This document shows, piece by piece, positions 42,736 to 51,402 of a DNA stretch of 64,000 nucleotides (position 1 is the first letter of the stretch; every line of letters begins with the position of its first letter). The stretch is from Streptomyces xylophagus. Its GTDB lineage: Bacteria > Actinomycetota > Actinomycetes > Streptomycetales > Streptomycetaceae. The stretch spans positions 124,001 through 188,000 of the forward strand of contig NZ_JNWO01000019.1 in NCBI RefSeq assembly GCF_000716435.1, in the 5' to 3' direction. Under the pieces are notes generated by a model. It worked only from the letters and a program-made list of their open reading frames with translations, was not told the DNA's origin and made no database searches. A program made the position numbers and the translations under genes.

Positions 42736-44203
42736 CGCACCCGTACGCGTCCGTTTCTGCCCCTCGCCGACCGGTAATCCCCATGTCGGCCTGGTCCGCA
42801 CCGCCCTGTTCAACTGGGCGTTCGCCAAGCACAACCAGGGCACCCTGGTCTTCCGCATCGAGGACACCGACGCGGCCCGCGACTCCGAGGAGTCCTACGG
42901 CCAACTCCTCGACGCGATGCGCTGGTTGGGCTTCGACTGGGACGAGGGCCCCGAGGTCGGCGGCCCGCACGCGCCGTACCGCCAGTCGCAGCGGATGGAC
43001 ATCTACAAGGACGTCGCCCAGAAGCTCCAGGACGCCGGCCGCGCCTACCACTGCTACTGCTCCACCGCGGAGCTGGACGCCCGCCGCGACGCCGCCCGCG
43101 CCGCCGGCAGGCCGTCCGGCTACGACGGCCACTGCCGCGACCTGAGCGCCGAGCAGGTCGAGGCCTACAAGGCCGAGGGCCGCACGCCGATCGTCCGCTT
43201 CCGGATGCCCGACGAGACGATCACCTTCACGGACCTGGTCCGCGGCGAGCTGACGTTCACCCCGGAGAACGTGCCGGACTACGGGATCGTCCGGGCCAAC
43301 GGCGCCCCGCTGTACACGCTCGTCAACCCGGTCGACGACGCCCTGATGGAGATCACCCACGTCCTGCGCGGCGAGGACCTGCTCTCCTCCACCCCCCGTC
43401 AGATCGCCCTCTACAAGGCGCTGATCGACCTCGGCATCGCGAAGGAGATCCCCTCCTTCGGGCACCTGCCGTACGTGATGGGCGAGGGCAACAAGAAGCT
43501 CTCCAAGCGCGACCCGGAGTCCTCGCTCAACCTCTACAGGGAGCGCGGTTTCCTGCCCGAGGGACTGCTCAACTACCTTTCCCTGCTGGGCTGGTCGCTC
43601 GCGGCCGACCGGGACGTCTTCTCGATCGACGAGATGGTCGCGGCCTTCGAGATCTCCGACGTGAACCCCAACCCGGCGCGCTTCGACCTGAAGAAGTGCG
43701 AGGCGATCAACGGCGACCACATCCGCCTGCTCGACGTGAAGGACTTCACCGAGCGCTGCGCCCCGTGGCTGAAGGCCCCGTTCGCCCCCTGGGCGCCGGA
43801 GGACTTCGACGAGGCCAAGTGGCAGGCCGTCGCGCCGCACGCGCAGACCCGCCTCAAGGTCCTCTCGGAGATCACGGACAACGTCGACTTCCTGTTCCTG
43901 GCCGAGCCCGCCGAGGACGAGGCGTCCTGGGTGAAGGCCATGAAGGAGGGCTCCGACGCCCTGCTCCGTACGGCCCGCGAGAAGCTGGAGTCGGCGGACT
44001 GGTCCTCGCCCGAGTCCCTCAAGGAGGCCGTCCTGGCCGCCGGCGAGACCCACGGCCTCAAGCTCGGCAAGGCCCAGGCCCCGGTCCGCGTAGCCGTCAC
44101 CGGCCGCACCATCGGCCTGCCCCTCTTCGAGTCCCTGGAGATCCTGGGCAAGGAGAAGAGCCTCGCCAGGATCGACGCGGCCCTGGCCAAGCTGACCGCG
44201 TAA
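42728..44203 (+). CDS. gltX: Glutamyl-tRNA synthetase
   Basis: 491 residues from the GTG at 42728 ([10 protein letters not shown]); a TTG three codons earlier is possible. Class I signatures: [11 protein letters not shown] (HIGH-like) near the N-terminus and KLSKRDP (KMSKS-like) near residue 258, with [16 protein letters not shown] between them. In organisms without GlnRS it charges both tRNA-Glu and tRNA-Gln, which fits the nearby Gln/Glu tRNA cluster. The start overlaps the FAH-family gene and a strong hairpin follows the stop. Confidence 0.96.
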   Translation: MASAPVRVRFCPSPTGNPHVGLVRTALFNWAFAKHNQGTLVFRIEDTDAARDSEESYGQLLDAMRWLGFDWDEGPEVGGPHAPYRQSQRMDIYKDVAQKLQDAGRAYHCYCSTAELDARRDAARAAGRPSGYDGHCRDLSAEQVEAYKAEGRTPIVRFRMPDETITFTDLVRGELTFTPENVPDYGIVRANGAPLYTLVNPVDDALMEITHVLRGEDLLSSTPRQIALYKALIDLGIAKEIPSFGHLPYVMGEGNKKLSKRDPESSLNLYRERGFLPEGLLNYLSLLGWSLAADRDVFSIDEMVAAFEISDVNPNPARFDLKKCEAINGDHIRLLDVKDFTERCAPWLKAPFAPWAPEDFDEAKWQAVAPHAQTRLKVLSEITDNVDFLFLAEPAEDEASWVKAMKEGSDALLRTAREKLESADWSSPESLKEAVLAAGETHGLKLGKAQAPVRVAVTGRTIGLPLFESLEILGKEKSLARIDAALAKLTA

Positions 44204-44218
44204 CGCACACGCGCGTGG

Positions 44219-44250
44219 AGGGGCGGCGGCCGTAAAAGGCTGCCGTCCCT
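44219..44250. terminator. Terminator hairpin after gltX
   Basis: A 13-bp stem (44219-44231 with 44238-44250) with two G-T wobbles and the loop GTAAAA, 16 bases after the gltX stop. Confidence 0.8.
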
Positions 44251-44317
44251 TCGGCGTTGTCAGTGCGGGGCGTTAGGGTTCCGGATCATTGAAGATCGTT
44301 CAGGAGAGGCGCCTTTC

Positions 44318-44989
44318 ATGCCGATGACCGCACGTGACTACACGTGGCTGTTCACGCCCGGCAGCACGTTCACGGAGGAAGAGACCGGCACGGCAGGCGT
44401 GATCCACCTCGCGGACGGCGGCGAACTCTGGCTGCCCACCGGCCATGTGGTCGCCTGCGACCCCTTCGTCTGCCTGGGCGGCGGCGAGGCCGAGCCCTTC
44501 ACGGTCGCTGTGACCCCCGGCCACTACCGGGTCGAGGCGGCCGTCGCCACCCTCACCCACCCCGACGAACCCCCGTCCGACGCCCCCCACCTGCGCGTCG
44601 CCGCCGCCCGCCTCGTCATACGGGACGAACCCACCACCACCTGGGAACTCGCCCTCCAACCCGGCCAGGACCTCACCGAACTCACCGAGGACGAGTTCTA
44701 CGGCTACGGAGTCGACGCCGGCACGGGCTGCTTCTACGACGCCTCGGTGGACGGCTCCTTCCCCGAGTGCGAGGGCGACGAGGGCCCGCTCTGGGACGTC
44801 TTCGAGAAGAACGGCCACGCTCCGGGGCCGTATCTGGTCACGTCCCCCTCCACCGGCCACACCCTGGCGGCCTTCGGCTCCGGCTGGGGCGACGGCGCCT
44901 ACCCCACCTGGATCGGCCGTACGACGGCAGGCGAGGTCACCTGCTTCGTCACGGACTTCTTCGTCGCGCCCCTGTCTGACGACCTGTAA
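44318..44989 (+). CDS. DUF4241 protein
   Basis: 223 residues with GGAGAGG before the ATG. It matches the DUF4241 pattern: an N-terminal beta-rich half and a C-terminal FYGYGVDAGTGCFYD, GDGAYPTWIGRTTAGEVTCFVTDF. There is no signal peptide. DUF4241 proteins are often encoded near polymorphic-toxin or immunity genes, but no toxin is seen here. It follows the gltX terminator and precedes a HAD hydrolase by 40 bases. Confidence 0.85.
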   Translation: MPMTARDYTWLFTPGSTFTEEETGTAGVIHLADGGELWLPTGHVVACDPFVCLGGGEAEPFTVAVTPGHYRVEAAVATLTHPDEPPSDAPHLRVAAARLVIRDEPTTTWELALQPGQDLTELTEDEFYGYGVDAGTGCFYDASVDGSFPECEGDEGPLWDVFEKNGHAPGPYLVTSPSTGHTLAAFGSGWGDGAYPTWIGRTTAGEVTCFVTDFFVAPLSDDL

Positions 44990-45029
44990 GGGGCAGACGT
45001 GTCCCCGGGCCCCGCGTTACCGTCGGATC

Positions 45030-45761
45030 ATGAGCATTCGGGCCGTGGTCTGGGACGTCGACGACACCCTGTTCGACTACACCGGCGCGGACCGCGCGGC
45101 CATGAGCGCACACCTGGTGGCCGAGGGGCTGCTCGACGGGCACGCGGGCGTGGCGGACGCCCTGGAACGCTGGAGGGTGGCCACCGAGTTCCACTGGGCG
45201 CGGTTCTCGGCCGGCGAGGTCTCGTTCGAGGGACAGCGGCTGGACCGGGTCCGGCACTTCCTGGACCGGGAGCTGACCGACGCCGAGGCCGACGCCTGGT
45301 TCCGGCGCTACAAGGACCACTACGAGACGGCCTGGGCCCTCTTCCCGGACGTCCTGCCCGTCCTCGACACCCTCGCGGCCACCCACCGGCACGCCGTCCT
45401 CTCCAACTCCAGCATCACCGTCCAGGACCGCAAACTGCGTGCCCTGGGTGTGCACGACCGCTTCGAGGTCATCCTGTGCGCGGCCGAGCTGGGCGTCTCC
45501 AAACCCGAGGCCGGGGCCTTCCTCGCGGCCTGCGAGGCGCTGGAACTGCCCCCGCACGAGGTGGCGTATGTCGGAGATCACCCGGAGATCGACTGGCGGG
45601 GCGCGGCGGACGCCGGTCTGCTGTCCGTGTGGATCGACCGCCACGGCGGGCACACCCCGGGTGAGGCCCTCACGGGGCGGCACAGGATCGCCTCTCTCGC
45701 CGAACTCCCCGCGCTCCTCGGCGCCGATACCCGTTTTGGAGCCCCGTCCACCTTCAGGTAA
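45030..45761 (+). CDS. HAD-family hydrolase
   Basis: 243 residues. Motif I DVDDTLF (nucleophile Asp and general acid Asp), motif II LSNSS, motif III Lys in GVSKPEAG and motif IV GDHPEIDWRGAADAG; a helical cap lies between motif I and motif II. It probably dephosphorylates a small metabolite; the substrate is unknown. TACCGT ends 6 bases before the ATG, suggesting a leaderless transcript. Confidence 0.92.
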   Translation: MSIRAVVWDVDDTLFDYTGADRAAMSAHLVAEGLLDGHAGVADALERWRVATEFHWARFSAGEVSFEGQRLDRVRHFLDRELTDAEADAWFRRYKDHYETAWALFPDVLPVLDTLAATHRHAVLSNSSITVQDRKLRALGVHDRFEVILCAAELGVSKPEAGAFLAACEALELPPHEVAYVGDHPEIDWRGAADAGLLSVWIDRHGGHTPGEALTGRHRIASLAELPALLGADTRFGAPSTFR

Positions 45762-45853
45762 TGTTCTTCCTGCGCCGCCGGAGAACAGACCGAAAGGTCA
45801 GGTACCCGGAGGCGCACGCTAGAACAAGATCCCGACAGGTGATTGTGTTCCAG

Positions 45854-45925
45854 TGGCCTATGGTGTAATTGGCAGCACGACGGTTTCTGGTTCCGTTAGT
45901 CTAGGTTCGAGTCCTGGTAGGCCAG
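45854..45925 (+). tRNA. tRNA-Gln (CTG)
   Basis: 72 bases. The acceptor stem TGGCCTA pairs with TAGGCCA, the anticodon loop holds CTG, and the T arm is GGTTCGAGTCC with the U-U-C-G loop. CCA is not encoded. First of five tRNAs. Confidence 0.95.
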
Positions 45926-45967
45926 CTCGCAGAGCTCATCTGCAACCGCAGAGGTCAACTCTGCAAA

Positions 45968-46040
45968 GCCCCCGTTGTGTAGCGGCCTAGCACGCTGCCC
46001 TCTCACGGCAGTAGCGCCGGTTCGAATCCGGTCGGGGGTA
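45968..46040 (+). tRNA. tRNA-Glu (CTC)
   Basis: 73 bases. Acceptor GCCCCCG/CGGGGGT, anticodon CTC in the CCCTCTCACGG arm, T arm CCGGTTCGAATCCGG. Identical to the copies at 46103 and 46296. Confidence 0.95.
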
Positions 46041-46102
46041 CAGATCCTTCCCAGGAAGGTGGTCCGGGTCGCACCCGCCGCCCTCCATGCAGGATCGCTA
46101 GG

Positions 46103-46175
46103 GCCCCCGTTGTGTAGCGGCCTAGCACGCTGCCCTCTCACGGCAGTAGCGCCGGTTCGAATCCGGTCGGGGGTA
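46103..46175 (+). tRNA. tRNA-Glu (CTC)
   Basis: 73 bases, identical to the tRNA at 45968. The flanking spacers differ, so it is a true tandem copy. Confidence 0.95.
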
Positions 46176-46195
46176 CGCTTTACCTTGAATCACCT

Positions 46196-46267
46196 TGGTC
46201 TATGGTGTAATTGGCAACACTACGGTTTCTGGTACCGTCATTCTAGGTTCGAGTCCTGGTAGACCAG
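46196..46267 (+). tRNA. tRNA-Gln (CTG)
   Basis: 72 bases. Acceptor TGGTCTA/TAGACCA, anticodon CTG. It differs from the first tRNA-Gln by compensated acceptor-stem changes and a few arm bases, so it is diverged rather than a recent copy. Confidence 0.95.
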
Positions 46268-46295
46268 CTTTGATCTGCGGAAACGCACGATCTAG

Positions 46296-46368
46296 GCCCC
46301 CGTTGTGTAGCGGCCTAGCACGCTGCCCTCTCACGGCAGTAGCGCCGGTTCGAATCCGGTCGGGGGTA
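46296..46368 (+). tRNA. tRNA-Glu (CTC)
   Basis: 73 bases, the third identical tRNA-Glu copy and the last of the cluster. A UUCG-loop terminator follows. Confidence 0.95.
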
Positions 46369-46378
46369 CATACAGGAA

Positions 46379-46402
46379 GGCCCTCCACTTCGGTGGGGGG
46401 TC
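46379..46402. terminator. UUCG-loop terminator after the tRNA cluster
   Basis: A 10-bp stem with two wobbles around a C(UUCG)G tetraloop, followed by TTT. It ends the tRNA transcript and may also serve the convergent merR gene. Confidence 0.85.
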
Positions 46403-46417
46403 TTTCGCGTGCCTGGC

Positions 46418-47062
46418 TCACTCGAAGCCGTACCGCCGCGCCGACTCCTCCTCCTGCGCCAGCCGGTGCAGTGCCTGGAGCACCGGCTCGACGAAGATCG
46501 CGCCCGCGACCGCCGTCTCCACCTTCTCGGCCTCCGAGGGGTGCGTCTCTACGAAGTCCAGGTCGAGGACGGCCGCCTGGTGCATCAACTTGGCGTAGTT
46601 CACGACGAGTTCGGGCGGCCAGTCGTAGCCGAGCCGGCGAAGTGCGGCCACCGCCACCACCAGTGAGCGGTACGACGGCGAAATGGTCACCAGGGCCTGG
46701 GAGTTGGACCAGCCCAGCGTCTCCAGGAGCTTGTCGACCTCGCGGTGCGCGGCCTGGATGTGCTCGTCCTCCGCGTCCGGCTCGGGGACCTGCGGCAGGG
46801 CCCAAAGTGCCGCGCCCAGACGGATCGTACGGCCGAGGGAGTCGTCGTCGACATGGCCGAGCACCTCGCGGACCGTCGCCACCGGCAACCGGCCGACCTG
46901 GATCATCGCGCGCACCAGCCGCAGCCGACGCAGATGCTCCTCGTCGTACTCGGCGGTGGTCGTGTTGACCTGGCGGCCGGGCGCCAACAGCCCTTCGCGC
47001 AGGTAGTACTTGATCGTCGCGATGGACACACCGCTGCGCTCGCTCAACTCGGCCAGCCGCAT
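46418..47062 (-). CDS. MerR-family regulator
   Basis: 214 residues from the ATG at 47062, with GGAAGGA upstream; the open frame further upstream is an extension through the divergent promoter. The N-terminal MerR winged helix has MRLAELSERSGVSIATIKYYLREGLL and the beta-wing NTTTAEYDEEHLRRLRLV. The C-terminal 130 residues are helical (ligand-binding) with no metal-binding cysteines. It diverges from a DUF4188 gene, and a 16-bp inverted repeat lies in the gap, so it probably activates or represses that gene and itself. Confidence 0.9.
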   Translation of the reverse strand: MRLAELSERSGVSIATIKYYLREGLLAPGRQVNTTTAEYDEEHLRRLRLVRAMIQVGRLPVATVREVLGHVDDDSLGRTIRLGAALWALPQVPEPDAEDEHIQAAHREVDKLLETLGWSNSQALVTISPSYRSLVVAVAALRRLGYDWPPELVVNYAKLMHQAAVLDLDFVETHPSEAEKVETAVAGAIFVEPVLQALHRLAQEEESARRYGFE

Positions 47063-47080
47063 GTCTTGCGTCCTTCCTCG

Positions 47081-47126
47081 GGTACCGGCACTATCCAAAC
47101 ACGGGTCATCGGATAGTGCTGGTACC
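47081..47126. promoter_or_regulatory. 16-bp inverted repeat between merR and the DUF4188 gene
   Basis: GGTACCGGCACTATCC (47081-47096) and GGATAGTGCTGGTACC (47111-47126) are complementary at 15 of 16 positions with a 14-base spacer. It covers most of the 79-base divergent gap and is the probable MerR operator. Confidence 0.7.
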
Positions 47127-47141
47127 CAACAAGGGGGAGTC

Positions 47142-47654
47142 ATGTTCGCGAAACCGGTCAACGGCCCTACCACCGCAGCCGCCGAGGGGGAAGTGGTGGT
47201 GCTGCTGATCGGGATGCGCATCAACCGCTTCTGGGCCGTGCACCACTGGGTGCCGGTGTTCCTCGCGATGCCGCGCATGCTGCGGGAGTTGGGGAAGGAC
47301 CCCGGTCGCGGACTGCTCGGGCACGTACTGCTGACGGCGTCCCCGCGGACGTACTACGTCGTCCAGTACTGGGAGTCCAAGGAGAAGCTCTACGCGTACG
47401 CGAGTTCGCCCGACATGTTCCACCACAAGGCGTGGGCGATCATCAACCGCAAGGAAAAGGCCGGCAAGGTGCGCGGACACGTCGGGCTGTGGCACGAGAG
47501 CTATGTCGTGCCCGAGGGTTCCTACGAGGCGATCTACGCCGACATGCCGGCCTTCGGACTGGCGGCGGCGCACGGCCAGGTGCCGGTGGAGAAGCGGGGG
47601 CGGCGGGCGAAGGACCGGTTCGCGTACCGGTCGGGGAGTGTGACGTCCAGCTGA
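47142..47654 (+). CDS. DUF4188 protein (monooxygenase-like)
   Basis: 170 residues from the ATG at 47142, with AAGGGGGAG upstream. It matches DUF4188: VVVLLIGMRINRFWAVHHWVPVFLAMPRML, then YYVVQYWESKEKLYAYASSPDMFHHKAW and VGLWHESYVV. The fold resembles dimeric alpha-beta-barrel heme or quinone monooxygenases; the reaction is unknown. It is probably controlled by the divergent MerR protein. A Streptomyces dispersed repeat follows downstream. Confidence 0.88.
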   Translation: MFAKPVNGPTTAAAEGEVVVLLIGMRINRFWAVHHWVPVFLAMPRMLRELGKDPGRGLLGHVLLTASPRTYYVVQYWESKEKLYAYASSPDMFHHKAWAIINRKEKAGKVRGHVGLWHESYVVPEGSYEAIYADMPAFGLAAAHGQVPVEKRGRRAKDRFAYRSGSVTSS

Positions 47655-47688
47655 GCAGGTCGGGCCAAGTCACTTGCGCTACGGCAGC

Positions 47689-47731
47689 GCGCCCGAAGGG
47701 GCGCGGGGAACTGCGCGACCAGCCACGACGG
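47689..47731. repeat. Interspersed palindromic repeat, copy 2
   Basis: The reverse complement of the element at 7407-7450; 47698-47731 is identical over 34 bases. It carries a GCGCCC / GGGCGC hairpin at the left end and lies between the DUF4188 gene and ndgR. Confidence 0.7.
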
Positions 47732-47781
47732 CGCGGCACCGGAACGACGGCCGATGCGCGCTTGACCCCGAACATGCCGAA

Positions 47782-47807
47782 GGCCTGCCGCGGCGTTGAG
47801 GCAGGCC
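47782..47807. terminator. Hairpin terminator after ndgR
   Basis: A perfect 8-bp stem GGCCTGCC (47782-47789) / GGCAGGCC (47800-47807), 22 bases after the ndgR stop on the minus strand. Confidence 0.75.
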
Positions 47808-47828
47808 CTCCTGTGACGTTCCGGGGGA

Positions 47829-48545
47829 TCAGCCCGTGCGGCGCAAGGCCTCGGAGAGGCGGGCGGCGGCGTCGATGACCGCCTGCGCGTGCATACGGCC
47901 CGGGTGGCGCGTCAGGCGCTCGATGGGGCCGGAGACGGACACCGCGGCCACCACGCGGTTCGAGGGGCCGCGCACGGGCGCGGAGACGGACGCGACGCCC
48001 GGCTCGCGCTCGCCGATGGACTGGGCCCAGCCCCGGCGCCGTACGCCCGAGAGGGCCGTCGCGGTGAAGCGGGCGCCCTGGAGGCCGCGGTGGAGGCGCT
48101 CCGGCTCCTCCCAGGCCATCAGGATCTGGGCCGAGGAGCCGGCTTTCATGGTGAGGGTCGAGCCGACCGGGACCGTGTCCCGAAGGCCGGACAGGCGTTC
48201 CGCGGCGGCGACGCAGATGCGCATGTCGCCCTGGCGCCGGTAGAGCTGAGCGCTCTCGCCCGTGATGTCCCGCAGATGCGTGAGCACCGGGCCCGCCGTG
48301 GCGAGCAGCCGGTCCTCGCCGGCGGCCGCGGCCAGCTCGGCGAGACGGGGGCCGAGAATGAATCGGCCCTGCATGTCGCGCGCCACCATGCGGTGGTGTT
48401 CCAAAGCCACGGCCAGCCGGTGTGCCGTGGGTCGTGCCAGCCCGGTCGCCGCGACCAGACCCGCGAGGGTGGCCGGACCGGACTCCAGAGCGCCCAGGAC
48501 AAGGGCTGCCTTGTCCAGGACGCCGACGCCGCTACTGTTGTCCAT
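47829..48545 (-). CDS. ndgR: IclR-family regulator NdgR
   Basis: 238 residues from the ATG at 48545; the frame is open far beyond, but only as a shadow of leuC. The N-terminal winged helix has LDKAALVLGALESGPATLAGLVAATGLARPTAHRLAVALE, and the C-terminal IclR effector domain covers about 75-238 (RRQGDMRICVAAAERLSGLRDTV, SAPVRGPSNRVVAAVSVSGP). In S. coelicolor NdgR controls leucine and other amino-acid synthesis genes, including the divergent leuCD. The 10-bp inverted repeat at 48557-48602 is the likely site. Confidence 0.93.
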   Translation of the reverse strand: MDNSSGVGVLDKAALVLGALESGPATLAGLVAATGLARPTAHRLAVALEHHRMVARDMQGRFILGPRLAELAAAAGEDRLLATAGPVLTHLRDITGESAQLYRRQGDMRICVAAAERLSGLRDTVPVGSTLTMKAGSSAQILMAWEEPERLHRGLQGARFTATALSGVRRRGWAQSIGEREPGVASVSAPVRGPSNRVVAAVSVSGPIERLTRHPGRMHAQAVIDAAARLSEALRRTG

Positions 48546-48556
48546 GAAACGATACT

Positions 48557-48602
48557 CGCGTCTCACTCTGTGAAACGCAAGTTCCTTTTTTCGTGAGACG
48601 CG
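48557..48602. promoter_or_regulatory. 10-bp inverted repeat between ndgR and leuC
   Basis: CGCGTCTCAC (48557-48566) and GTGAGACGCG (48593-48602) are exact complements with a 26-base spacer containing a run of Ts. Only 11 bases separate it from the ndgR start. Probable NdgR operator for both directions. Confidence 0.6.
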
Positions 48603-48700
48603 CAACTCTTGTAGGCACAGCGGCCCGCGGACCAACGGGCCAGGCGGCGGCTGCCCGTGAACCAGGGGTGCGAGCGCCGTCTCCTCAAGATCTCTAGTTG

Positions 48701-48722
48701 GGCCGGCGCTGTTTCGCCGGCC
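48701..48722 (+). promoter_or_regulatory. Leader hairpin abutting the leuC ribosome-binding site
   Basis: GGCCGGCG / CGCCGGCC form a perfect 8-bp stem with the loop CTGTTT. It ends directly before GGAGGGAA (48723-48730), the leuC SD, so it could modulate access or stability. Confidence 0.45.
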
Positions 48723-48734
48723 GGAGGGAAAGCG

Positions 48735-50159
48735 ATGGGTAGGACACTCGCGGAGAAGGTCTGGGACGACCATGTCGTCCGGCGCGCCGAGGGCGAGCCC
48801 GACCTCCTCTTCATCGATCTGCACCTGCTGCACGAGGTGACCAGCCCGCAGGCCTTCGACGGTCTCCGCCAGGCCGGGCGTCCCGTGCGGCGCCTCGACC
48901 TCACCATCGCCACCGAGGATCACAACACCCCGACCCTCGACATCGACAAGCCCATCGCGGACCCGGTCTCCCGGGCCCAGCTGGAGACGCTGCGCAAGAA
49001 CTGCGCCGACTTCGGCGTGCGCCTGCACTCCCTGGGCGATGTCGAGCAGGGCGTCGTCCACGTCGTAGGACCGCAGCTGGGTCTGACCCAGCCCGGTACC
49101 ACGGTCGTGTGCGGTGACTCCCACACCTCCACCCACGGCGCCTTCGGCGCGCTGGCGTTCGGCATCGGCACCTCCCAGGTGGAGCACGTGCTGGCCACCC
49201 AGACGCTGCCGCTGGCCCGCCCGAAGACCATGGCCATCACGGTCGACGGCGAACTGCCCGACGGCGTCACCGCCAAGGACCTGATCCTCGCGATCATCGC
49301 GAAGATCGGTACGGGCGGCGGCCAGGGCTACATCCTGGAATACCGCGGCTCCGCCATCGAGAAGCTCTCGATGGAAGCCCGCATGACCATCTGCAACATG
49401 TCGATCGAGGCCGGCGCCCGCGCGGGCATGATCGCCCCCGACGAGACCACCTTCGAGTACATCAAGGGCCGCGCCCACGCTCCCGAGGGCGAGGACTGGG
49501 ACGCCGCCGTCGCGTACTGGAAGACCCTGAAGACCGACGAGGACGCGGAATTCGACGCCGAGGTCGTCATCGACGGTCCCTCGCTGGCGCCGTTCGTCAC
49601 CTGGGGCACCAACCCCGGTCAGGGCGCGCCGCTTTCGGCGAACGTCCCCGACCCGGCTTCGTACGAAGACGCTTCGGAGCGCTTCGCCGCCGAAAAGGCC
49701 CTGGAATACATGGGGTTGGAGGCCGGCCAGCCGCTGCGCGACATCAAGGTGGACACCGTCTTCGTAGGTTCGTGCACCAACGGCCGTATCGAGGACCTGC
49801 GTGCGGCCGCCGCGATCGTCGAGGGCCGCAAAGTCGCCGACGGCGTACGGATGCTGGTCGTCCCGGGCTCCGCGCGAGTCGGTCTGCAGGCCGTCTCCGA
49901 GGGCCTGGACGTCGTGTTCAAGGAGGCCGGCGCCGAATGGCGGCACGCGGGCTGCTCGATGTGTCTGGGCATGAACCCGGACCAGTTGGCACCCGGTGAG
50001 CGCTCCGCGTCCACCTCCAACCGCAACTTCGAGGGCAGGCAGGGCAAGGGCGGCCGTACGCACCTGGTCTCGCCGCAGGTCGCCGCCGCGACCGCCGTGC
50101 TGGGCCATCTGGCCTCGCCCGCCGACCTGTCCGACGCCCCTGTGCCCGCTGGAGTCTGA
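48735..50159 (+). CDS. leuC: 3-isopropylmalate dehydratase large subunit
   Basis: 474 residues from the ATG at 48735 with GGAGGGAA; a GTG at 48657 in frame is possible but lacks a clear SD. Aconitase fold with [4Fe-4S] ligands: the Cys in FVGSCTNGR and the pair in [11 protein letters not shown]. Other signatures are [26 protein letters not shown] and [20 protein letters not shown]. With LeuD it isomerises 2-isopropylmalate to 3-isopropylmalate in leucine synthesis. leuD follows after 5 bases. Confidence 0.97.
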   Translation: MGRTLAEKVWDDHVVRRAEGEPDLLFIDLHLLHEVTSPQAFDGLRQAGRPVRRLDLTIATEDHNTPTLDIDKPIADPVSRAQLETLRKNCADFGVRLHSLGDVEQGVVHVVGPQLGLTQPGTTVVCGDSHTSTHGAFGALAFGIGTSQVEHVLATQTLPLARPKTMAITVDGELPDGVTAKDLILAIIAKIGTGGGQGYILEYRGSAIEKLSMEARMTICNMSIEAGARAGMIAPDETTFEYIKGRAHAPEGEDWDAAVAYWKTLKTDEDAEFDAEVVIDGPSLAPFVTWGTNPGQGAPLSANVPDPASYEDASERFAAEKALEYMGLEAGQPLRDIKVDTVFVGSCTNGRIEDLRAAAAIVEGRKVADGVRMLVVPGSARVGLQAVSEGLDVVFKEAGAEWRHAGCSMCLGMNPDQLAPGERSASTSNRNFEGRQGKGGRTHLVSPQVAAATAVLGHLASPADLSDAPVPAGV

Positions 50160-50164
50160 GAGTC

Positions 50165-50758
50165 ATGGAAGCATTCACCACGCACACCGGCCGGGCCGTC
50201 CCGCTGCGCCGCAGCAACGTGGACACCGACCAGATCATCCCCGCCCACTGGCTCAAGAAGGTGACCAGGGACGGATTTGAGGACGGGCTCTTCGAGGCCT
50301 GGCGCAAGGACGAGAACTTCATCCTCAACCGCCCCGAGCGCAAGGGCGCGACGGTCCTGGTGGCCGGCCCCGACTTCGGCACCGGCTCCTCCCGCGAGCA
50401 CGCCGTGTGGGCGCTGCAGAACTACGGCTTCAAGGCCGTCATCTCCTCCCGGTTCGCCGACATCTTCCGCGGCAACTCGCTGAAGAACGGCCTGCTCACG
50501 GTCGTTCTGGAGCAGAAGATCGTGGACGCGCTGCAGGACCTCACCGAGAAGGACCCGCAGGCCGAGGTCACGGTCGACCTGGAGGCCCGCGAGGTGCGCG
50601 CCGAAGGCATCACCGCCGCCTTCGAACTCGACGAGAACGCCCGCTGGCGGCTGCTGAACGGCCTGGACGACATCTCCATCACCCTCCAGAACGAGGGCGA
50701 CATCTCCGCGTACGAGGCCAAGCGCCCCTCGTACAAGCCGCGGACGGTCCAGGTCTGA
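50165..50758 (+). CDS. leuD: 3-isopropylmalate dehydratase small subunit
   Basis: 197 residues, the swivel domain partner of Leu[61 protein letters not shown] and [13 protein letters not shown]. Length and motifs are typical. It lies 5 bases after leuC and is followed by a hairpin terminator. Confidence 0.97.
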   Translation: MEAFTTHTGRAVPLRRSNVDTDQIIPAHWLKKVTRDGFEDGLFEAWRKDENFILNRPERKGATVLVAGPDFGTGSSREHAVWALQNYGFKAVISSRFADIFRGNSLKNGLLTVVLEQKIVDALQDLTEKDPQAEVTVDLEAREVRAEGITAAFELDENARWRLLNGLDDISITLQNEGDISAYEAKRPSYKPRTVQV

Positions 50759-50816
50759 CCCCAAGGACCTCACGAGGCCTTCCCCGGGTCGAGATTCGGC
50801 CACACGACACCCCGTC

Positions 50817-50847
50817 TGTACCCCCGATCGCCACGATTGGGGGTACA
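50817..50847. terminator. Terminator hairpin after leuD
   Basis: A perfect 9-bp stem TGTACCCCC (50817-50825) / GGGGGTACA (50839-50847) with a 13-base loop, 58 bases after the leuD stop. Confidence 0.75.
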
Positions 50848-51033
50848 GCCATGTCTGCACCCGAACGGCCCTGCGCGCCTGCAACGCTTTGCTCAACTTC
50901 CCATGTTAGACAGGGTGTTGACTGGGTAGGCGCAGCTTTGAGCCAAGCCTGCCGCCGGACTCCGGAAGGCTGTTTGAGGTGCCAGTTGCTACCCCCGCAG
51001 GCGACAACTCGCCCCAGATGGCACAATCTGTGC

Positions 51034-51264
51034 ATGGAACACGACGGCCAACTCAAGCTCTATGCGGCAGTCGCGGACCAACTCAAGGAAGCGCACACAA
51101 GAGTGCGCGCACTGCAAGTCCCGGAGGGCGTACGGATGGCGCTGGCCCGGAAGCTGCTGGTCATTACGGCCGCGGCCAAGCACGATCTCGCCGACGCGAC
51201 AAGGCGGCTGGACAGGTTCACGGCGGACCTCGACGCGGGTCGATTCCCGGAAGAGGAACGCTGA
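51034..51264 (+). CDS. Small helical protein, conserved neighbour of hupS
   Basis: 76 residues from the ATG at 51034; the frame is open further upstream through leuD sequence but without a credible start. It looks wholly helical and charged (LKLYAAVADQLKEAHTRVRALQVPEGVRMALARKLLVITAAAKHDLADATRRLDRF). No domain is recognised. From memory, a small gene of this size sits between leuD and hupS in S. coelicolor as well. Confidence 0.72.
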   Translation: MEHDGQLKLYAAVADQLKEAHTRVRALQVPEGVRMALARKLLVITAAAKHDLADATRRLDRFTADLDAGRFPEEER

Positions 51265-51360
51265 AACAAGTCCAGGACAGCCGAGTTCGTTGCGGCGCAC
51301 GGGTGATTAGCCCGTTTCGTGTTTGATTTGCGGTATATATCTGCCTAACGTGCGAAAAAG

Positions 51361-51380
51361 CCGGAGCAGTTTCGTTCCGG
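51361..51380 (+). promoter_or_regulatory. Hairpin in the hupS leader
   Basis: CCGGA / TCCGG arms around a 10-base loop, preceded by AAAAAG, lie 22 bases before the hupS start. The AT-rich stretch at 51310-51345 upstream suits a promoter. A post-transcriptional role is possible but weakly supported. Confidence 0.35.
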
Positions 51381-51402
51381 CAATGTCTCCGAAGGGGAAG
51401 AC

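Noticed and set aside
45854..46368. Repeated 73-bp units as a CRISPR-like array or att duplication
   Set aside because: Each unit folds as a complete tRNA-Glu; no integrase gene or partial tRNA 3' end repeat is present.
48546..50108. Long upstream extension of the ndgR frame
   Set aside because: It is antisense to leuC; NdgR has its usual 238 residues from the ATG at 48545.
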